NCBI GenBank assembly: GCA_033220425.1
Contig: CM065647.1
Coordinates: forward strand, 5,580,001-5,644,000
Reading direction: 5' to 3'
DNA: 64,000 bases
Origin: Lepraria neglecta
Lineage: Eukaryota; Ascomycota; Lecanoromycetes; Lecanorales; Stereocaulaceae
The position numbers and the translations under genes were made by a program. The notes below the pieces were generated by a model. It was given only the letters and a program-made list of their open reading frames with translations, was not told the origin of the DNA and did not search any database. This document shows, piece by piece, positions 1 to 12,944 of this stretch (positions are counted from its first letter, which is position 1; each line of letters opens with the position of its first letter).

Positions 1-2038
1 TATACTAGAATTACTATAGGATAATATTATAATAGACTTTATAGTTAAACTACTACCTTCGAAAGATCTAGCTATATAGGATATCTTCGACTCGATTATA
101 GTTATTATAGATAAACTTACTAAGTATACGATTATAATACTATTCAAAGAAACCTATAAAGTAGATTAGCTAGCTTTCGTACTACTTAACAAGCTAATAA
201 GGGATTATAGTATACCTAAATCAATAATATCCGATGGAGATAAATTGTTTATATCTAACTACTAGAGAACGCTAATAGTAGCGATTAGAACGAAACTCCG
301 GATATTAATAGTATATTATCTATAGACTAATAGATAAATAGAGCGTACTAATTAAATAATAGAAATATACTTAAGGTATTATATAAACTAGAAGTAAGAT
401 AACTAGGTTTCGCTGCTTCTAATAGTATAGCTAGTATATAATAATAAGAAGTTAGATATAACGGGCCTAATACTATTCTTTACTAATTACGGAAAGAATA
501 TAAATATATTTCTATAACCTAGGAAAGGACCTAATATAGAAAAGGCTTTAATTAAGGTAGAAGAGCTAAAAGATTTATATAAGAATATATAAAGATCTAT
601 TAAGAGCTTAAATAGTAAGTTAAAGGAATAAGTTAATAAGAAAAGAAAGAATATTCCTTAGCTAAAAGAGGGGGATAAAGTATATATCCTAATAAAAAAT
701 ATAAGAATAACAAGGCTAAGTAAGAAACTAGATTATATTAAGGTCGGACTATTCTTAATTAAACGAGTAAAAGGATCAGTTAACTATAAACTTTAATTAC
801 TACCTGACGCCAAGGTATATCCGGTATTCTATATCTTACTCTTAGAGCTAGCAGACCCTAATATACCCTTATAGGAAATATTTCATTATAATATTAAAGA
901 AGAAATAGAGTATAAGGCCGAGAGGATCCTAGATAGGAGAAATTAGTTCTACCTAGTTAAATAGAAAGGGTATAATGAAACGGAAAATACCTAGGAGCCT
1001 CTTAGGAACCTTACGGGGAACTATAGGGAATATCTATAAGAGTTCTATTAGAAACGAGAGAAGACCAGTCGAAGTTCTCAGGGGCTTCCAGCCCGCTAGG
1101 GAGATCGAATCGCTCGGACGAGGCGTTGAATATTAGGTTATCGGAAGACGTAGGAGCGATACGCTAGTCCTCCTCTAATTCCTTAATATTCTATAGCTTA
1201 TATTTAACCATCGACTTCTTTTCACCTTCTACCGCCTCGAGTTATTTTTAAAGACGACTAAATTTAGCCACGGAGTTAGATAACTCCTATAGTATTTCGT
1301 TACGCCTCTTTTTAATATAACGTATCTTAAGGAGCGATACTATAAGGTCGTATTTCCTACTACTACTTACACAACTGGAATATCTATCGGAACCTGCACC
1401 TATTAGGCACTACTTGCTACTGGCAACGTATCGAGAACACGGTCGTATTACGAACTCGGATAGCTCGGTAGCCAGCTCCTTCGATCGGATAGAAGGGTTA
1501 GTAGATCATCTAGTACGTTGGGCTGGTATAGAGGATAGATGGTTTCTTAGGACGAGAAATCTGGGAGAGGGAGCTAATATTACGATCAGGAAATATGATC
1601 AGGGGTGCGCTTAAGGAGCGTAGCGCCCGTTATAGTTCGAGTTAACGAATCGGTATCCGACTCAGATAGGACCCTGAGGCTTAGTATACTAAGCGACGAT
1701 AGTAATAATAGTATTGCGATTAGTGCGATTAAGAACGATAATAGTAATAATAGTAGTGCGATCAATACGATCAAGAATACTTAGTATGGGTTTCGTATAT
1801 CTGTATATACGGAGTACTATTTACCACTTAGAGTATCGTACTTAACTTCTATTTTCATCTAGTATCTACTATATACGATAGATCTCTTAGGCTAGGCACT
1901 GAATATATATTATCTAATTATATACTAGACCCGCTTAGCATCACTTGAAGCCTACTTTATACTCTTATCTAGTTATACCTCTATCCCTATTAAGAATCAA
2001 TCTATATACGATATATAGTATATAACGTGTTCGTAATA
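1..2038 (+). mobile_element. Ty3/Gypsy chromovirus fossil, 3' part with 3' LTR
   Basis: This is the 3' portion of an LTR retrotransposon that continues off the left edge. The first ~850 bases match the integrase region of the two other Gypsy fossils in this window (reverse strand near 42.0-42.6 kb and 50.6-51.0 kb). A chromodomain-like segment follows at about 880-1050, then a purine-rich tract and the LTR at 1578. It is the same family as the 40469-48167 element. It is heavily broken by RIP-type decay, with dozens of stops in any frame. The base after the LTR rejoins a Plavaka-type element, so this retroelement inserted into that transposon. Confidence 0.85.
1578..2038 (+). repeat. 3' LTR of the left-edge Gypsy fossil
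   Basis: The 461-bp LTR starts with TATTACGATC right after a purine-rich tract and ends in TTCGTAATA. It is the reverse complement of the LTR pair at 40469-40959 and 47677-48167, including the shared stretch around 1850-2030. Its ends form the family's short inverted repeat (TGTTACGA-type) with CA decayed to TA. Confidence 0.85.
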
Positions 2039-3883
2039 TAAAGGTCGATTAGAGAAGGATCGGCTATATTAGATAATATTATAGATAATTCTAATATATC
2101 TATAATAAGAATAATAATAATAGGACGAGTAAAATAGAGAGAAGTTAAGGATTCTTCGCTAAGTTAGAGGGATAAAGTAGGTAATATAACTAGTAGGGTC
2201 TATATCGGGTTTTCATTTATAATAGCGATTGGTTAGTAGTTAGTAAATATACTACTAGTAAGGTAAATATATTACGAAATAGTTTAATACTTAATATAAT
2301 TAGGCGATATAGACCCTTCTCTATAGAATAGCACGTTAGAGTAGTTATAAGTAGGTAAGTTTAGCCGTTAAAAGATTAAAAGTAGTAAGCTTTAATATAA
2401 TATATAAAGATATTAATTAAAAGCGAAACTTATATATATATAGTACGTAGAAAGCGAATAGCTAATTTTAAATATACTATATCTAGCTTTATACTTAATA
2501 CCTAATATCTAGTAAAGATAGAGTATCAAAACTTATTATCTACTCGTAAAGATTAATTAGATTTCTTCTTCTATTCTTCGAAATATAAGTCTTAATCAAG
2601 TACTCTATTATAAAAATAATCCGAGTTCGACTTAGATATATATTTTAGTAATAGAGGTATATACTATAAGGTTTATACCTAATTATATTTCCTAATAAGA
2701 TAAGTAACTAGGGTATTTATTAAATATATCGTATAGAAAGAAAATCCCTTTAAACTATCTATTAATCAATACCTTCTATAGGATAATACTCTACTATATA
2801 TATATTATAATTTAATTAATAGTAATAGTTAAAAATAGACTATATAAGGCGACGTAAGGATAGATTTATCCTAACCTATAGCGGGTTAGCTTAAAGGATC
2901 TAGTAGTAAATATATTTACTAATACCTGCCTAGACGCGTTGATCTCGATAATAATACCTCTATATTACGCCCGAGCCAGATGGATTAATAGTATAAATAT
3001 TACTAGAAGTAGTATAGCAGCGAAAGCGGCCTAGCTAGGTATCTACTACGCTATAAGGGCCGGGACCCTAATTAGACGCGTAGGAGATAGGTACGCCTCG
3101 ATAAAGATAAAGTCGAGAGCCCTATTTATAAACGCTAAAGAGACGAGGTTAATATAATTAGTAATAGTCCTCGTAAGGGCGAAGGTAGATAAGTCCTCTA
3201 GGAGGACCTAACTATTTTAATAGATAATAATACTCTAGGGCGATTACTTAAACTTACTAACTCTACTAACGAGATCTAGTACTAGTAAGATAAGCTAGAT
3301 ATAGTACTCGATTAATCGAAGTTAATAACGACGTTAAGTACTATAGACACTATCTCTACCTTGACTATTAGCTCTATAGAGTACTACCTATAGGAGCGAG
3401 GTACCGAGAGGCCTTTAGAGAAAGAGGATATAATCCTAGCCGAGTTATTATCTATACCTCTATCTAAGTCGATATTCGAGTTAATACCTAAGTTAAACCT
3501 AGACTAGTACCCTTTCTATTCAGAAGCTAATTATACCCTAGCTTTATAGATATATAATACCCGACTATCTAGTAGTATAATAGATAATTTCTTTAAAGAC
3601 ACTCGATTACGACCTTTCTATAGACTCTATAGCTTTAATAGCGCTCTATAACTAAAAGCCAAGCTATATACTATAAAGTATTCTGCTACTACTAGTAGAT
3701 AGTCTCGGTAAGCGTTTAGTATCCTATCGATTCAACCGGACGAGACGACTAGAATATATTATATACTCTACTTCGATATAATAGGTATAATACGAACTCT
3801 TATTAGATATAAACCTTTTAATTCGAGTATTAACTATATACTAATATACTAGCGAAACCTTAACGGGGGTCTAATCGTTAATA
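2039..3883 (+). mobile_element. Outer Plavaka-type DNA transposon, first piece
   Basis: These bases are near-identical to 18199-20041 in the inner copy of the same transposon. Differences are mostly C-to-T or G-to-A, and this copy is the more decayed of the two. The left limit is set by the LTR ending at 2038, and the right limit by the inverted repeat of the inner copy at 3884. The rest of this element resumes at 23671. It contains the N-terminal part of a transposase reading frame, broken by many stops. Confidence 0.75.
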
Positions 3884-3902
3884 CATCGCGCTTTCCCAAA
3901 AG
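3884..3902 (+). repeat. Left terminal inverted repeat of the inner Plavaka element
   Basis: CATCGCGCTTTCCCAAAAG, exactly complementary to 23650-23668. It is preceded by TA, the apparent target duplication. The preceding bases ATA correspond to GTA of the empty site with one RIP-type change. Confidence 0.8.
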
Positions 3903-4319
3903 ATTATGTCATTAGCGTCATAGCTAGTTTTGCGCTATCAGCAGGCCGTATAGCGATCAGGGTCTATATCCCATGTCGATTACGGATCGAGAAATCAGCC
4001 AAATCAGCAACTCGAGGTTACCGACAGCAGTATCTATAACCTCAAATTGCTACGCTAGGCGCCTACAACATTAGTATCAAAAGTTGCTTTCGTGGACTAA
4101 CGCCACCATTGCGTATTTGTTCCGGAATACGAAATATATACGCTTAGGTAGTATATCGATAATATCAGTAGTTAAGAAGTTATCCGAGTCGGATAGTTCG
4201 GATACATCCTCCGCTATAGTAGGTATGTTCGAGTTAGACATCTTATCCAGAATTAACCTGCAGGTAGTATTATCCGAGCTAGGCGATTTTAAAAGATAAT
4301 GCGATAATTATTTTCATAT

Positions 4320-7240
4320 TATACGTTCAATAGCTATATATTCGATTACTAATAGCTTGATTCCGTTAGGCTTCCTCCCGCCCAAGCTTTATACTCTATT
4401 AATCTATTCTCTATCCCCTCCGCAGTATCCTTAGTAGCCTAGTCCTCAGGTTCTTCTCCTATTAGAATAATATTTAGATATACTATTTTATCCTCTATAA
4501 TCCACCTCTCTACTAACCTACTCTACTCTTTAATATCTATAATACGATCCTCTTCCTAAAGACTCTTATCTACTTATAGGCCGGCCTCCTTCTATATATA
4601 CTCGAAGTCCTATATTAAAAATACCTAGATATCTATTATCTCCGCTGAATTATTACCGAAGGTAAGGGAAGCGAAAAAACTATCCTAGTTTCTAAACTCT
4701 GAATTAGTCTTATCGAGACCCTCCTCAGGAGATAGTTCTTTAGCCTTAATTTTAGTATTAGCCGATAATATATATCTATAATCGCTTCTTATATATACCG
4801 TATATTCTTTATCATTTCCGTACTCTTCTTCTTAGTCTATTATACTAGTATTATTTATTCCTATCTCCTCTAGAACGCTCTGAAGGTCCGGTTAATTTTT
4901 CAGATCTTCTAGAGAATCCTTAAACGTATTAGTAACTAGTAGTTGATAGTTCTTACTATACCTGTTCGTATAGTAGTAGTCTATTATTCGATAATAAAGT
5001 AGTCCCGTAACTATCCGCGTTTTGATTTCACCTATATTATACTATACCTCTATTATATATTCGAATATAGCTTAAGGTATTATTAGTATATAGGTTATTC
5101 TTCGAGTATCAGGTTAACTTACTACTAACTAATATACTATCCTATCTCTTAATCCTACGGGAGCTATATTCGTATTCTTCGAATATATAATAAAGCGCTG
5201 TTATAACGAAAATAATAGTACTAGCGGGTAAAGGTTTCTATAGATCTATACTCTTATACCTAAGTCTAATAGCGCTTATTCTATTAGGAAAAAAAACGCG
5301 ATATAGACTTATTATAATTATCGGTACTAGAAAATAACCCTTATCTTAGACCTATTAGCTATATATTTCGTTCTCGTTTAGGAAAGAAGAATATTTATAC
5401 CTTTCTCTAGATCCGCGAAAGTAAATCGTATATTAAATAGTAGGTTTAATATATTATTCTTCCGGTCCTCGACTATTAGGTATAGCTATTCTACTACTAT
5501 TTTAACGGTTAATCTTATTTTCCTTATTATAAAACTTCTGAATTCGCTTAGGCTATCTATAAGCTACGAAGATATTAGCTATTACGCGGTATTATATAAA
5601 TAGGTAGGGGTTTAGGAGTAATAACCTTGCAAGCTTCTTTAGGAGTTAGTATATTACCTAAGGTATCTAGATCGCTAATAACTTAAGGCCCCTTCGTTCT
5701 TTAGAGCTTAGCCTTCTATTCTCTCTATATTCTTATTATAAGGTTACTTAGAGCTACCGGGTTATATTCTAGCTACGGTAATAGGCTATCGGTATCGTTG
5801 CCGCCTATAATCTTGGAGAGGAATATAGGCTTCGTTGCGTAGAAAATATATTAATATTCCCGTAAGGATTGGTATCTTTGCGCTTGGCGACGCCTAGAAC
5901 TACCCCAAGCGATAGGTCCCGCCGCCTCCTCCGCGGTTACCTCCTTATAGTCGTCTTTAGATTTAATATCTAATATATATATAGGTATAGGTAACGAAGT
6001 TAATGATAGTCTAGGCCTTGTCTTTTTAGATGATAGAACCCGATTATTAGGATTAGATAATCGTCCCGTAGTCGCGGTACTAGAATTCGGCCGCTTACGC
6101 CGTATAGGTGGTACGGTACGGGTTAGCTATCGCTACTTATATTATACCGACTATAACGATTAGTTATTATAAGACCTATATACTAAGGTAAATATACTAT
6201 TGATTTATCCTTCCGTCTGCTGATTAGATTCTCTCTCGATTTTCGATATTTCTTACTAGCAGATTTGAACTTATCAGTTATTATCTATTGGGGTGTCTAG
6301 GTAGGTCGTCCGGCACGCTGGCTATTCTACTCTATATATAAAGATGTTCGGTTTTATTATTCCTGCACCATCGGCTATTTTAGCTATATTTAATAAACAC
6401 GCGTCTCTAATTCATTATTTACCGAGCTGCGTGGGTAGTTCCTAGTATCTATATTCCCTTGAGGACCTCGTTTTATTGTATAGTTCTATATTATTTCCTT
6501 CTTTCTATATTAGCGTATTAAATATACGCGTGACGTCGATAGGCAACTTACGGTCTTCTTTTAGGTAATACTCGTATCGCTTTACAATACGGTATCGATT
6601 CTAGACGTCGACAGCCGCGTCTGTTTACGCTGTACAGTCAATAGGTTATATCTATTATTACACACTAATCGTACTTATAACGGAGAAGCCTATCTTTTCT
6701 ATCTCCTAAATATAGAGTTATCCAATAGACCGAATATAGGAGTATAGGGAAGTTATACCCCTATAATAATAGTAGGTACTAGTCTCTTTACAGGGCTAGT
6801 TATAGGGTTATTAGAAGATATTTTAATATCCTTAACGCTAGTTATCTTTAAAGAGACCTCTTCTTTATATTTTTTTATAGAGATATCCTCGCTAAGGTTA
6901 CTATCACGTCTTTAATATTTCCTAGGCTCTACTACTCCGTTATCCCCTTCGGTACTTCTCTTAGGTTCTAGCTACTTTTCTTTAATAGCCTTAATCTACT
7001 AATATATTAATATATAGAATAAGTTACTCGGTTTGAATTATACCTTTCGCTTATTCGCTTTAGTCTCCTAGGCTTTTCTAGTAGCTACCAGTCGTTCTCC
7101 CTTTGTCTTAGCTATTATTAGAAGATCTCTATTATCTATCTAATATATATATAGGTCTTTACTAGTAACGAGGTGGTATAAGGTATTAAGGAGTATAATC
7201 TATAATGATATAGCTAGTTATAGGTAGCTGGACGGGCGAG
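4320..7240 (-). pseudogene. Long degraded coding region, unknown function
   Basis: Read on the minus strand, this stretch keeps protein-like frames for hundreds of codons, interrupted mainly by TAA/TAG at positions that look like former Gln or Trp codons. The upstream part (about 7150-6660) is rich in Lys, Arg and Glu. The middle (about 6130-5880) has a basic Arg/Pro/Ser stretch followed by a charged acidic segment. The downstream part (about 4690-4330) ends in a Glu/Asp/Ile-rich region. I do not recognise a family. It may be one gene or two. It lies just inside the left inverted repeat of the inner Plavaka element, so it could be element cargo. No intact ORF remains. Confidence 0.4.
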
Positions 7241-7379
7241 GTTCTTAGGGGAAGAAGGCGAAGGTTTTCAGAAAGGGATAGGCTTCTTTAGCGTGTTATT
7301 ATTGTATTGTTTTGATTAATATAATATTAATATAAAATCGAGTTAGCTTAAAGACTATTAACTAAGTTAGATAGAAACT

Positions 7380-8000
7380 TAGCTAAGTTAGATAAAAGTC
7401 TATCCGAGTCGAACGAAATTTTCCTACCTTTTCGAATAGGTTACTACTAGGACTATATCTCTAGCTATAGTTCTCCTACGTACAACGAACATCGCCGTTT
7501 CTTCTATATCCTTAACGAGTATACGCCGCCTCCGCCCTATTAGCCCGGGACCTTAAGACCTTAGATACTACCTACTCAAGTATCTATCGATAAATATATA
7601 TAGAGCCGGACTCACTGGATTCGCGTTAATAATATATACTTTGCCGCCGGCTCTTAAGTTATACAGGTAGGATATAGAGTTATATTATTAGCTTAACCGA
7701 TTGAATTAGTTCTTCAACTTGGTTAATAACGATTAGATACCTCCTTCTATTTATAACACGTTCTATAAAGAGAATCTCTACTAGTAGATATATATTAAGT
7801 TAGTAGAACTATATCCTCTATAGTAGCGACGGCGTTTAGATTTGTTAGAGAAGATAAATCTAGGTTAGGAAAAGCGGCGGGTAGTATTAGCTAGGTCTTT
7901 ATAGCGGGATTCTAGGATATAAATATTATATTAGTAACGTTGAGTTAAACAGTATGGTTTCTCTAGTCTCTAATTCGAATAACGGGGTCTACTATTTACA
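7380..8000 (+). pseudogene. Degraded plus-strand coding remnant, unknown
   Basis: A plus-strand frame keeps amino-acid-like content (aromatic and charged residues, few repeats) over about 200 codons, with stops of the TAG/TAA type expected from RIP. It sits between the minus-strand unknown gene on its left and a helicase remnant on its right. I recognise no domain. It could also be an exon of a larger gene whose other parts are unreadable. Confidence 0.25.
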
Positions 8001-8099
8001 ATATTTAAACTAGTCCTTAAATTTACTACTAGCAATACCTATAGGTTAATTCTATTATATTATACCTACTCTTACTAAGAGCTTTCTATCTACCTATCT

Positions 8100-10000
8100 A
8101 GATAATAATCGAATCAAGATCCCTTTACCTCATCTAGAAATATACTATACTCGTATACCTTCTATCTTTGCTATTACTACTAAATGACCCGCCTATAGTA
8201 TTAAATCCTATAGCACTTTATCTAGTCCGCATCTATATTCACGCTTCTAGAGGTATAGATAAGGGTAATACCGGTTTCAAGAATATAGTTCGTAGGGGGA
8301 ACAAAGTGATAATAGTTATCTCCTTAGCATATCTATATAAATAATTCATCTTATTTCCCGGAAGGTAAGGCCGAGCTATACTATAGTTATTTATTAGGAT
8401 AATACCTTTCAAACTACTAGAGCAAGGTTAGTATAAAGCTAAGGCGAAATAGCGGAAGAGCTATAGACCTACTATCGCCAGAATATATATAGTAGTAGAT
8501 AGCTTAGTAATTATAGATAGTTATTACGGTCTTCTGACGATATCCTCCCTTAGTTTAATAATTAAATCCTTTAATATAACCAACTTCGGACTATTATTAA
8601 TAAAATATTCGATATAATAGATATAGATACTAGCTAGCGGGTATTCAGTCTAGTCTTCTCTTAGATCAGCTAACTCTATAAAGTTCGTGCAACCCTCGCC
8701 GCCGTTATATAAATCCCCCCCTTCGAGCTTATCTATATATAGAGATAGGTTATCAAGCCAAGCGAATCCTAGAAGGCTTAGGACTACAGTAGCGGCGCGT
8801 AGTTCATATATATATTTAAAGTGGTTAGTAGTCGTTAGCGTAGGTATCTCCTTACTAGCCTTGCGAGCAATTATATATTATCTAGTATATTTTACTTTCG
8901 CTTCGTCTTAGATCCTTTAATCCTTAGTACGAAGAGCTATATTTTATACTGGCGAAGGCGGGTATATAATATAACGAATCTCGTAGGGAGGTAGTCATAC
9001 TAGATCGGTAGTCCCAGAGATGTCTTAAGTATATAGTATCCGCTTTATATTAATCATCTTCGTCTACTATTATAACCAATTACCTACTACTTTCGCTAGT
9101 ACGATAGTAAGAATAATACCTAACTTCGCTACGCTAATATTCCGGGTAGTACTATTCTTGATACACGGATAACTGATATTCTATTTGTAAGCCGATAGAT
9201 ATATATCGTAATAACTCCGTAGCTTTAATCTCTCTAGTAAGAGATACTTATTGTGATAAGGCAATGTTTCGAATTATTAGATAATTTTGTATATATAGAT
9301 TTCGATCTAGATAGAGTCGGATATTAGCGTTGCCCGAGTTAAACATCTATATTGTCCGAGTTAACTAGAGTCCTTAATAGAAGTAATAATTCAGTTTAGA
9401 CATCCCTAAACCAGAATCTCGCCTATAGATGGCTCCCCCTATTAGAAAGCCTGCTGTCTTATCTAAGCTATATAGTATAGCTAATGAATAAACGGTACGA
9501 TCTTCTTCATTTTGCTGTTAGGGGCTATAATAGATAATAACCTACGGAGGTTTCGTGTGTTCTATATAGACTAGTTTCCCTTCTATAGCTGAAATAATAA
9601 CTCTATATACTACCACGTTTTCTGAGACTATTATAGATAGTCCTCTACCTTAGTTATATTAATACTAGGGTAGTATTTAGTAGTAAGCAAACAGTAAGGT
9701 AGAGGTTAAAGTACTTATATCCTATTACGATCCTCCTATTCTAATACCTCTAGATCTTTCGTAGCTACTCTAGCTACTACTACCCTACCTATCTCGATAT
9801 TATATAACTTCGGAACCCTGCTATTATAGGCCTTACTAACCTTTAATACCTTCTCCTTATCCTCTTCTATAGTATCCCCTTCCTCCTCTTACTCCTTCTC
9901 TTCCTAATTACTAGTATAGCTACTATTATTTATATCGGAATAGATAAGTATAGGATCATTTAGAGGCCGGGTAGGAAATACTAGTAGGCTTACTTAATTA
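8100..10000 (-). pseudogene. SNF2-type helicase remnant, shorter copy
   Basis: This is a paralogue of the minus-strand region 13650-17250. Corresponding blocks are about 8350-8500 with 14210-14330, 8690-8960 with 14530-14820, 9060-9180 with 15550-15670 and 9490-9980 with 16640-17150. Relative to that copy it lacks about 660 bp (equivalent to 14890-15545), which holds the Walker B-like and SATP motifs, so this copy has lost the motor core. The remaining N-terminal part contains an acidic Ser/Glu-rich leader. Beyond the deletion it carries many RIP-type stops. The SNF2 assignment is by homology to the better preserved copy. Confidence 0.5.
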
Positions 10001-10269
10001 AGGGGGAGAATTTATAAGGCTTTAGGGCGGGGAATTTAGTAGGAGAGGTAGTAGAGTCTTCGCGTAGAGGATTCTATATATTATAGGTTATATTCTTAGG
10101 TTATACTATAAGAGAAGAATATCTAGCCTAGTAAGGTTATATAGAGGTATAATAGGGATAGTAATAATAGGAAGAATAAAATACGAAGAAGTAGAGGCCC
10201 TTCGCTAAGTTAGAACAAAGAAGAATACTAGAGTATATAATTTAGTAGTATCGGCGTACTGTAATTAAC

Positions 10270-11200
10270 TAGGTTTACTAATATACCGCGGAAACGGACG
10301 TAAAGTATACCTATTATTCAATATTTTATACGGGCCCGCCATTTTACTAGAATATAGTTAGTAGGAGTACAATCGAAGTAAAGTATAAGATATATACCTC
10401 GTAGGCGCGTCTTAATATAAAACGAGATAGGATTCTCGCCTATATTATATATCTATAAGGTAGCTATCTTAAATTTGCAGGTATAATTAACTTCGATATT
10501 GTTTTTACTAATATAATAAAGAATTCGGTCGGTTGAGCTATTATAGATACCGTCCTTGTATAAGACCTCTTTAAATATTCTAAATTCGATCTTGTCTAAT
10601 ATAATACTAGCTAGAGGTTTTTTCTCCTTAATAATATTAGAGGCAAAGAAAAGCGTATTCGCTATTATCTCTATCGACTAGATATAGAATCCTATTTTAC
10701 CGAAGGTAAGCGGACGCGCTATATATAGAGTACTATCTGTAGAGAGAGACGATATAGTACGCCTTCTATAATTGCGATAGTAATTATAGGTATTATTAAT
10801 CTTTCTAGCTATACCTAATTTATAACTCTCTAGCTAGGGTTAGGGGATTCTAGATATGAAAACGGAGGGAAATACTATTTCTAACTACTATAAGGCCTCG
10901 CCGAGTTTAGCCTGGTTCTCTAGTATCCCTAGGGACGTACTAATAATATATCTCCTTTCTATCTCTTTCTTTAATACTACTCGAATCTCCTTATAGTAGG
11001 CCTATTCGACTATAAGGCTACACGAAATAACCGAGACCGTCTAATTCCCGGGGTTAGTATTTTTATAGAATTCGGTAGAAGGTAAAGAGGCTAGAGAGGA
11101 GGGGGAAATATCGGTAGCAACGGCTGCGGGCTCGTACTAGTATTCTATAGCGGGTATATATATAATATATAGAGTATCGATTAATATATTAGTAGTAAGA
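10270..11200 (-). pseudogene. Degraded coding region, unknown function
   Basis: On the minus strand a frame of about 300 codons can be followed with RIP-type stops. It has a basic segment with several Asn, Tyr and Arg residues near 10800, a hydrophobic/charged middle and a C-terminal part with aromatic residues near 10350. I recognise no family. It lies upstream of the shorter helicase remnant on the same strand and could be another gene of the inner Plavaka composite, or part of an older insertion. Confidence 0.3.
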
Positions 11201-11675
11201 GAAAGGAGTATAGGAAAGGATTAAAAGGTCGATATATAATATATAAAGAATAATTCCGTACTAAGCCTATAGTAATTAGCGTATAATAAGCGATATCCGA
11301 CTCGAACGCCAAGTATATCAAGTACTATTCGACTCGGATATTAAGAGTTATCCGACTCGAATACTATCTAATACTCGATATTATTCGACGCGTAGGCTGT
11401 TCCCTATATAGTATCTATATTAAGTACAGGTATAACTACTTGACTTTCGAGTAGGTTTCTCCCTTTATTTAATAATAGTCTTAGTTAAAAGAGTCTATAT
11501 TAATAGAAGGGTATTACAAGGAAGATTATAACTTAAGATAATATATTATAAAGGAGTATAGTAGCGTATATAGTTCGTATTAAATACGATTACAATCTAG
11601 CAAGTTAGGGCTATAAATTATATTCCCTTTTATCTACAGCTTATATTTAGTATATAAGTACAAGTGAGTGCCTAT

Positions 11676-11692
11676 AATCTTCACAGAAGATT
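11676..11692 (-). repeat. 3' hairpin of Helitron copy A
   Basis: AATCTTC and GAAGATT pair across a 3-base loop. The same hairpin occurs at 37860-37876 and 45019-45035, always 15 bases from the inferred 3' end. A subterminal 3' hairpin is a defining Helitron feature. Confidence 0.75.
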
Positions 11693-11822
11693 ACCGTAAA
11701 CCGGATATATCTCGCTTATTTTATACTCTATTTAGAAAATTTAAGCGAAATTAGAAAGTAATCTATCTATAGTATTGAATTATAAGCTTATCTATAACTT
11801 TGTATAATAGCAACGGTTTTGG

Positions 11823-11832
11823 TATATATAAG
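11823..11832 (+). promoter_or_regulatory. TATA-like box reading into the 33-bp array
   Basis: A tatatataag stretch lies about 35 bp before an ATG-containing segment (11861-11876) that reads rightward into the tandem array. It is opposite to the Helitron's own orientation. Whether it drives transcription is unknown; AT-rich surroundings make chance likely. Confidence 0.2.
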
Positions 11833-11957
11833 AGCTGGCTATTTAGATAGCTCTAGGATGCAGAAATGATCTTTGAAGCTTTATATGGTTTGGATGGTTC
11901 CAGGACACTTTTCGCCCCCGGAAGCCATTAGAATGCCCCCGGAACGAATAGGCAACA

Positions 11958-12935
11958 TACCGCCATATCGCCATGTGCGAATAGGCAATCCGGTGCCATA
12001 TCGCCATGTGCGAATAGGCAATCCGGCGCCATATCGCCATGTGCGAATAGGCAATCTACCGCCATATCGCCATGTGCGAATAGAGCAATCCGGTGCCATA
12101 TCTCCATGTGCGAATAGCCAACCTGCCGCCATATCGCCATGTGCGAATAGGCAATCCGGTGCCATATCGCCAACTGTGCGAATAGGCAATCTACCGCCAT
12201 ATCGCCATGTGCGAATAGGCAATCCGGTGCCATATCTCCATGTGCGAACAGGCAATCCAGCGCCATATCGCCATGTGCAGAATAGGTAATCCAGCGCCAT
12301 ATCGCCATGTGCGAATAGGCAATCCGTCGCCATATCACCATGTGCGAATGAGCCATCCGGTGCCATATCGCCATGTGCGAATGAGCCATCCGGTGCCATA
12401 TCGCCATGTGCGGATAGGCAATCCATCGCCATATCGCCATATGCGAATAGGCAACCTGCCGCCATATCGAATAGGCAACCCGGTGCCATATAGCCAACAG
12501 TGCGAATAGGCAATCCAGTGCCATATCGCCATGTGCCGAATGGGCAATCCTATGCCATATCGCCATGTGCGAATAGGCAATCTACCGCCATATCGCCATG
12601 TGCGAATAGGCAATCTACCGCCATATCTCCATGTGCGAACAGGCAATCCATCGCCATATCGCCATGTGCAGAATAGGCAATCCAGCGCCATATCGCCATG
12701 TGCGAATTGAGCCATCCGGTGCCATATCTCCATGTGCGAACAGGCAATCCATCGCCATATCGTCATGTGCAGAATAGGCAATCCAGCGCCATATCGCCAT
12801 GTGCGAATAGGCAATCCATCGCCATATCGCCATGTGCGAATTGAGCCATCCGGTGCCATATCGCCATGTGCGAATAGGCAACCTGCCGTCATATCGAATA
12901 GGCAACCTGATCGCCATATCGCCATGTGCGAATAT
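11958..12935. repeat. 33-bp tandem array, about 29 units
   Basis: Units share GCCATATCGCCATGTGCG followed by AATAGGCAAtc and a variable joint (cggt, cggc, tacc, catc, cagc). The period is 33, for example 11991-12023. Occasional 1-bp insertions (TGTGCAGAAT, GTGCGAATTGAG) and shortened units occur near 12465-12500 and 12895-12910. The array keeps many CpA and TpG dinucleotides although the surrounding DNA has almost none, so it is young or RIP-resistant. Because 33 is a multiple of three and the unit lacks stops in several frames, long spurious ORFs appear on both strands. Confidence 0.95.
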
Positions 12936-12944
12936 TGCTTATAA

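Noticed and set aside
11958-12935. Possible CRISPR array
   Set aside because: Units are contiguous 33-bp repeats without unique spacers, in a eukaryotic transposon.
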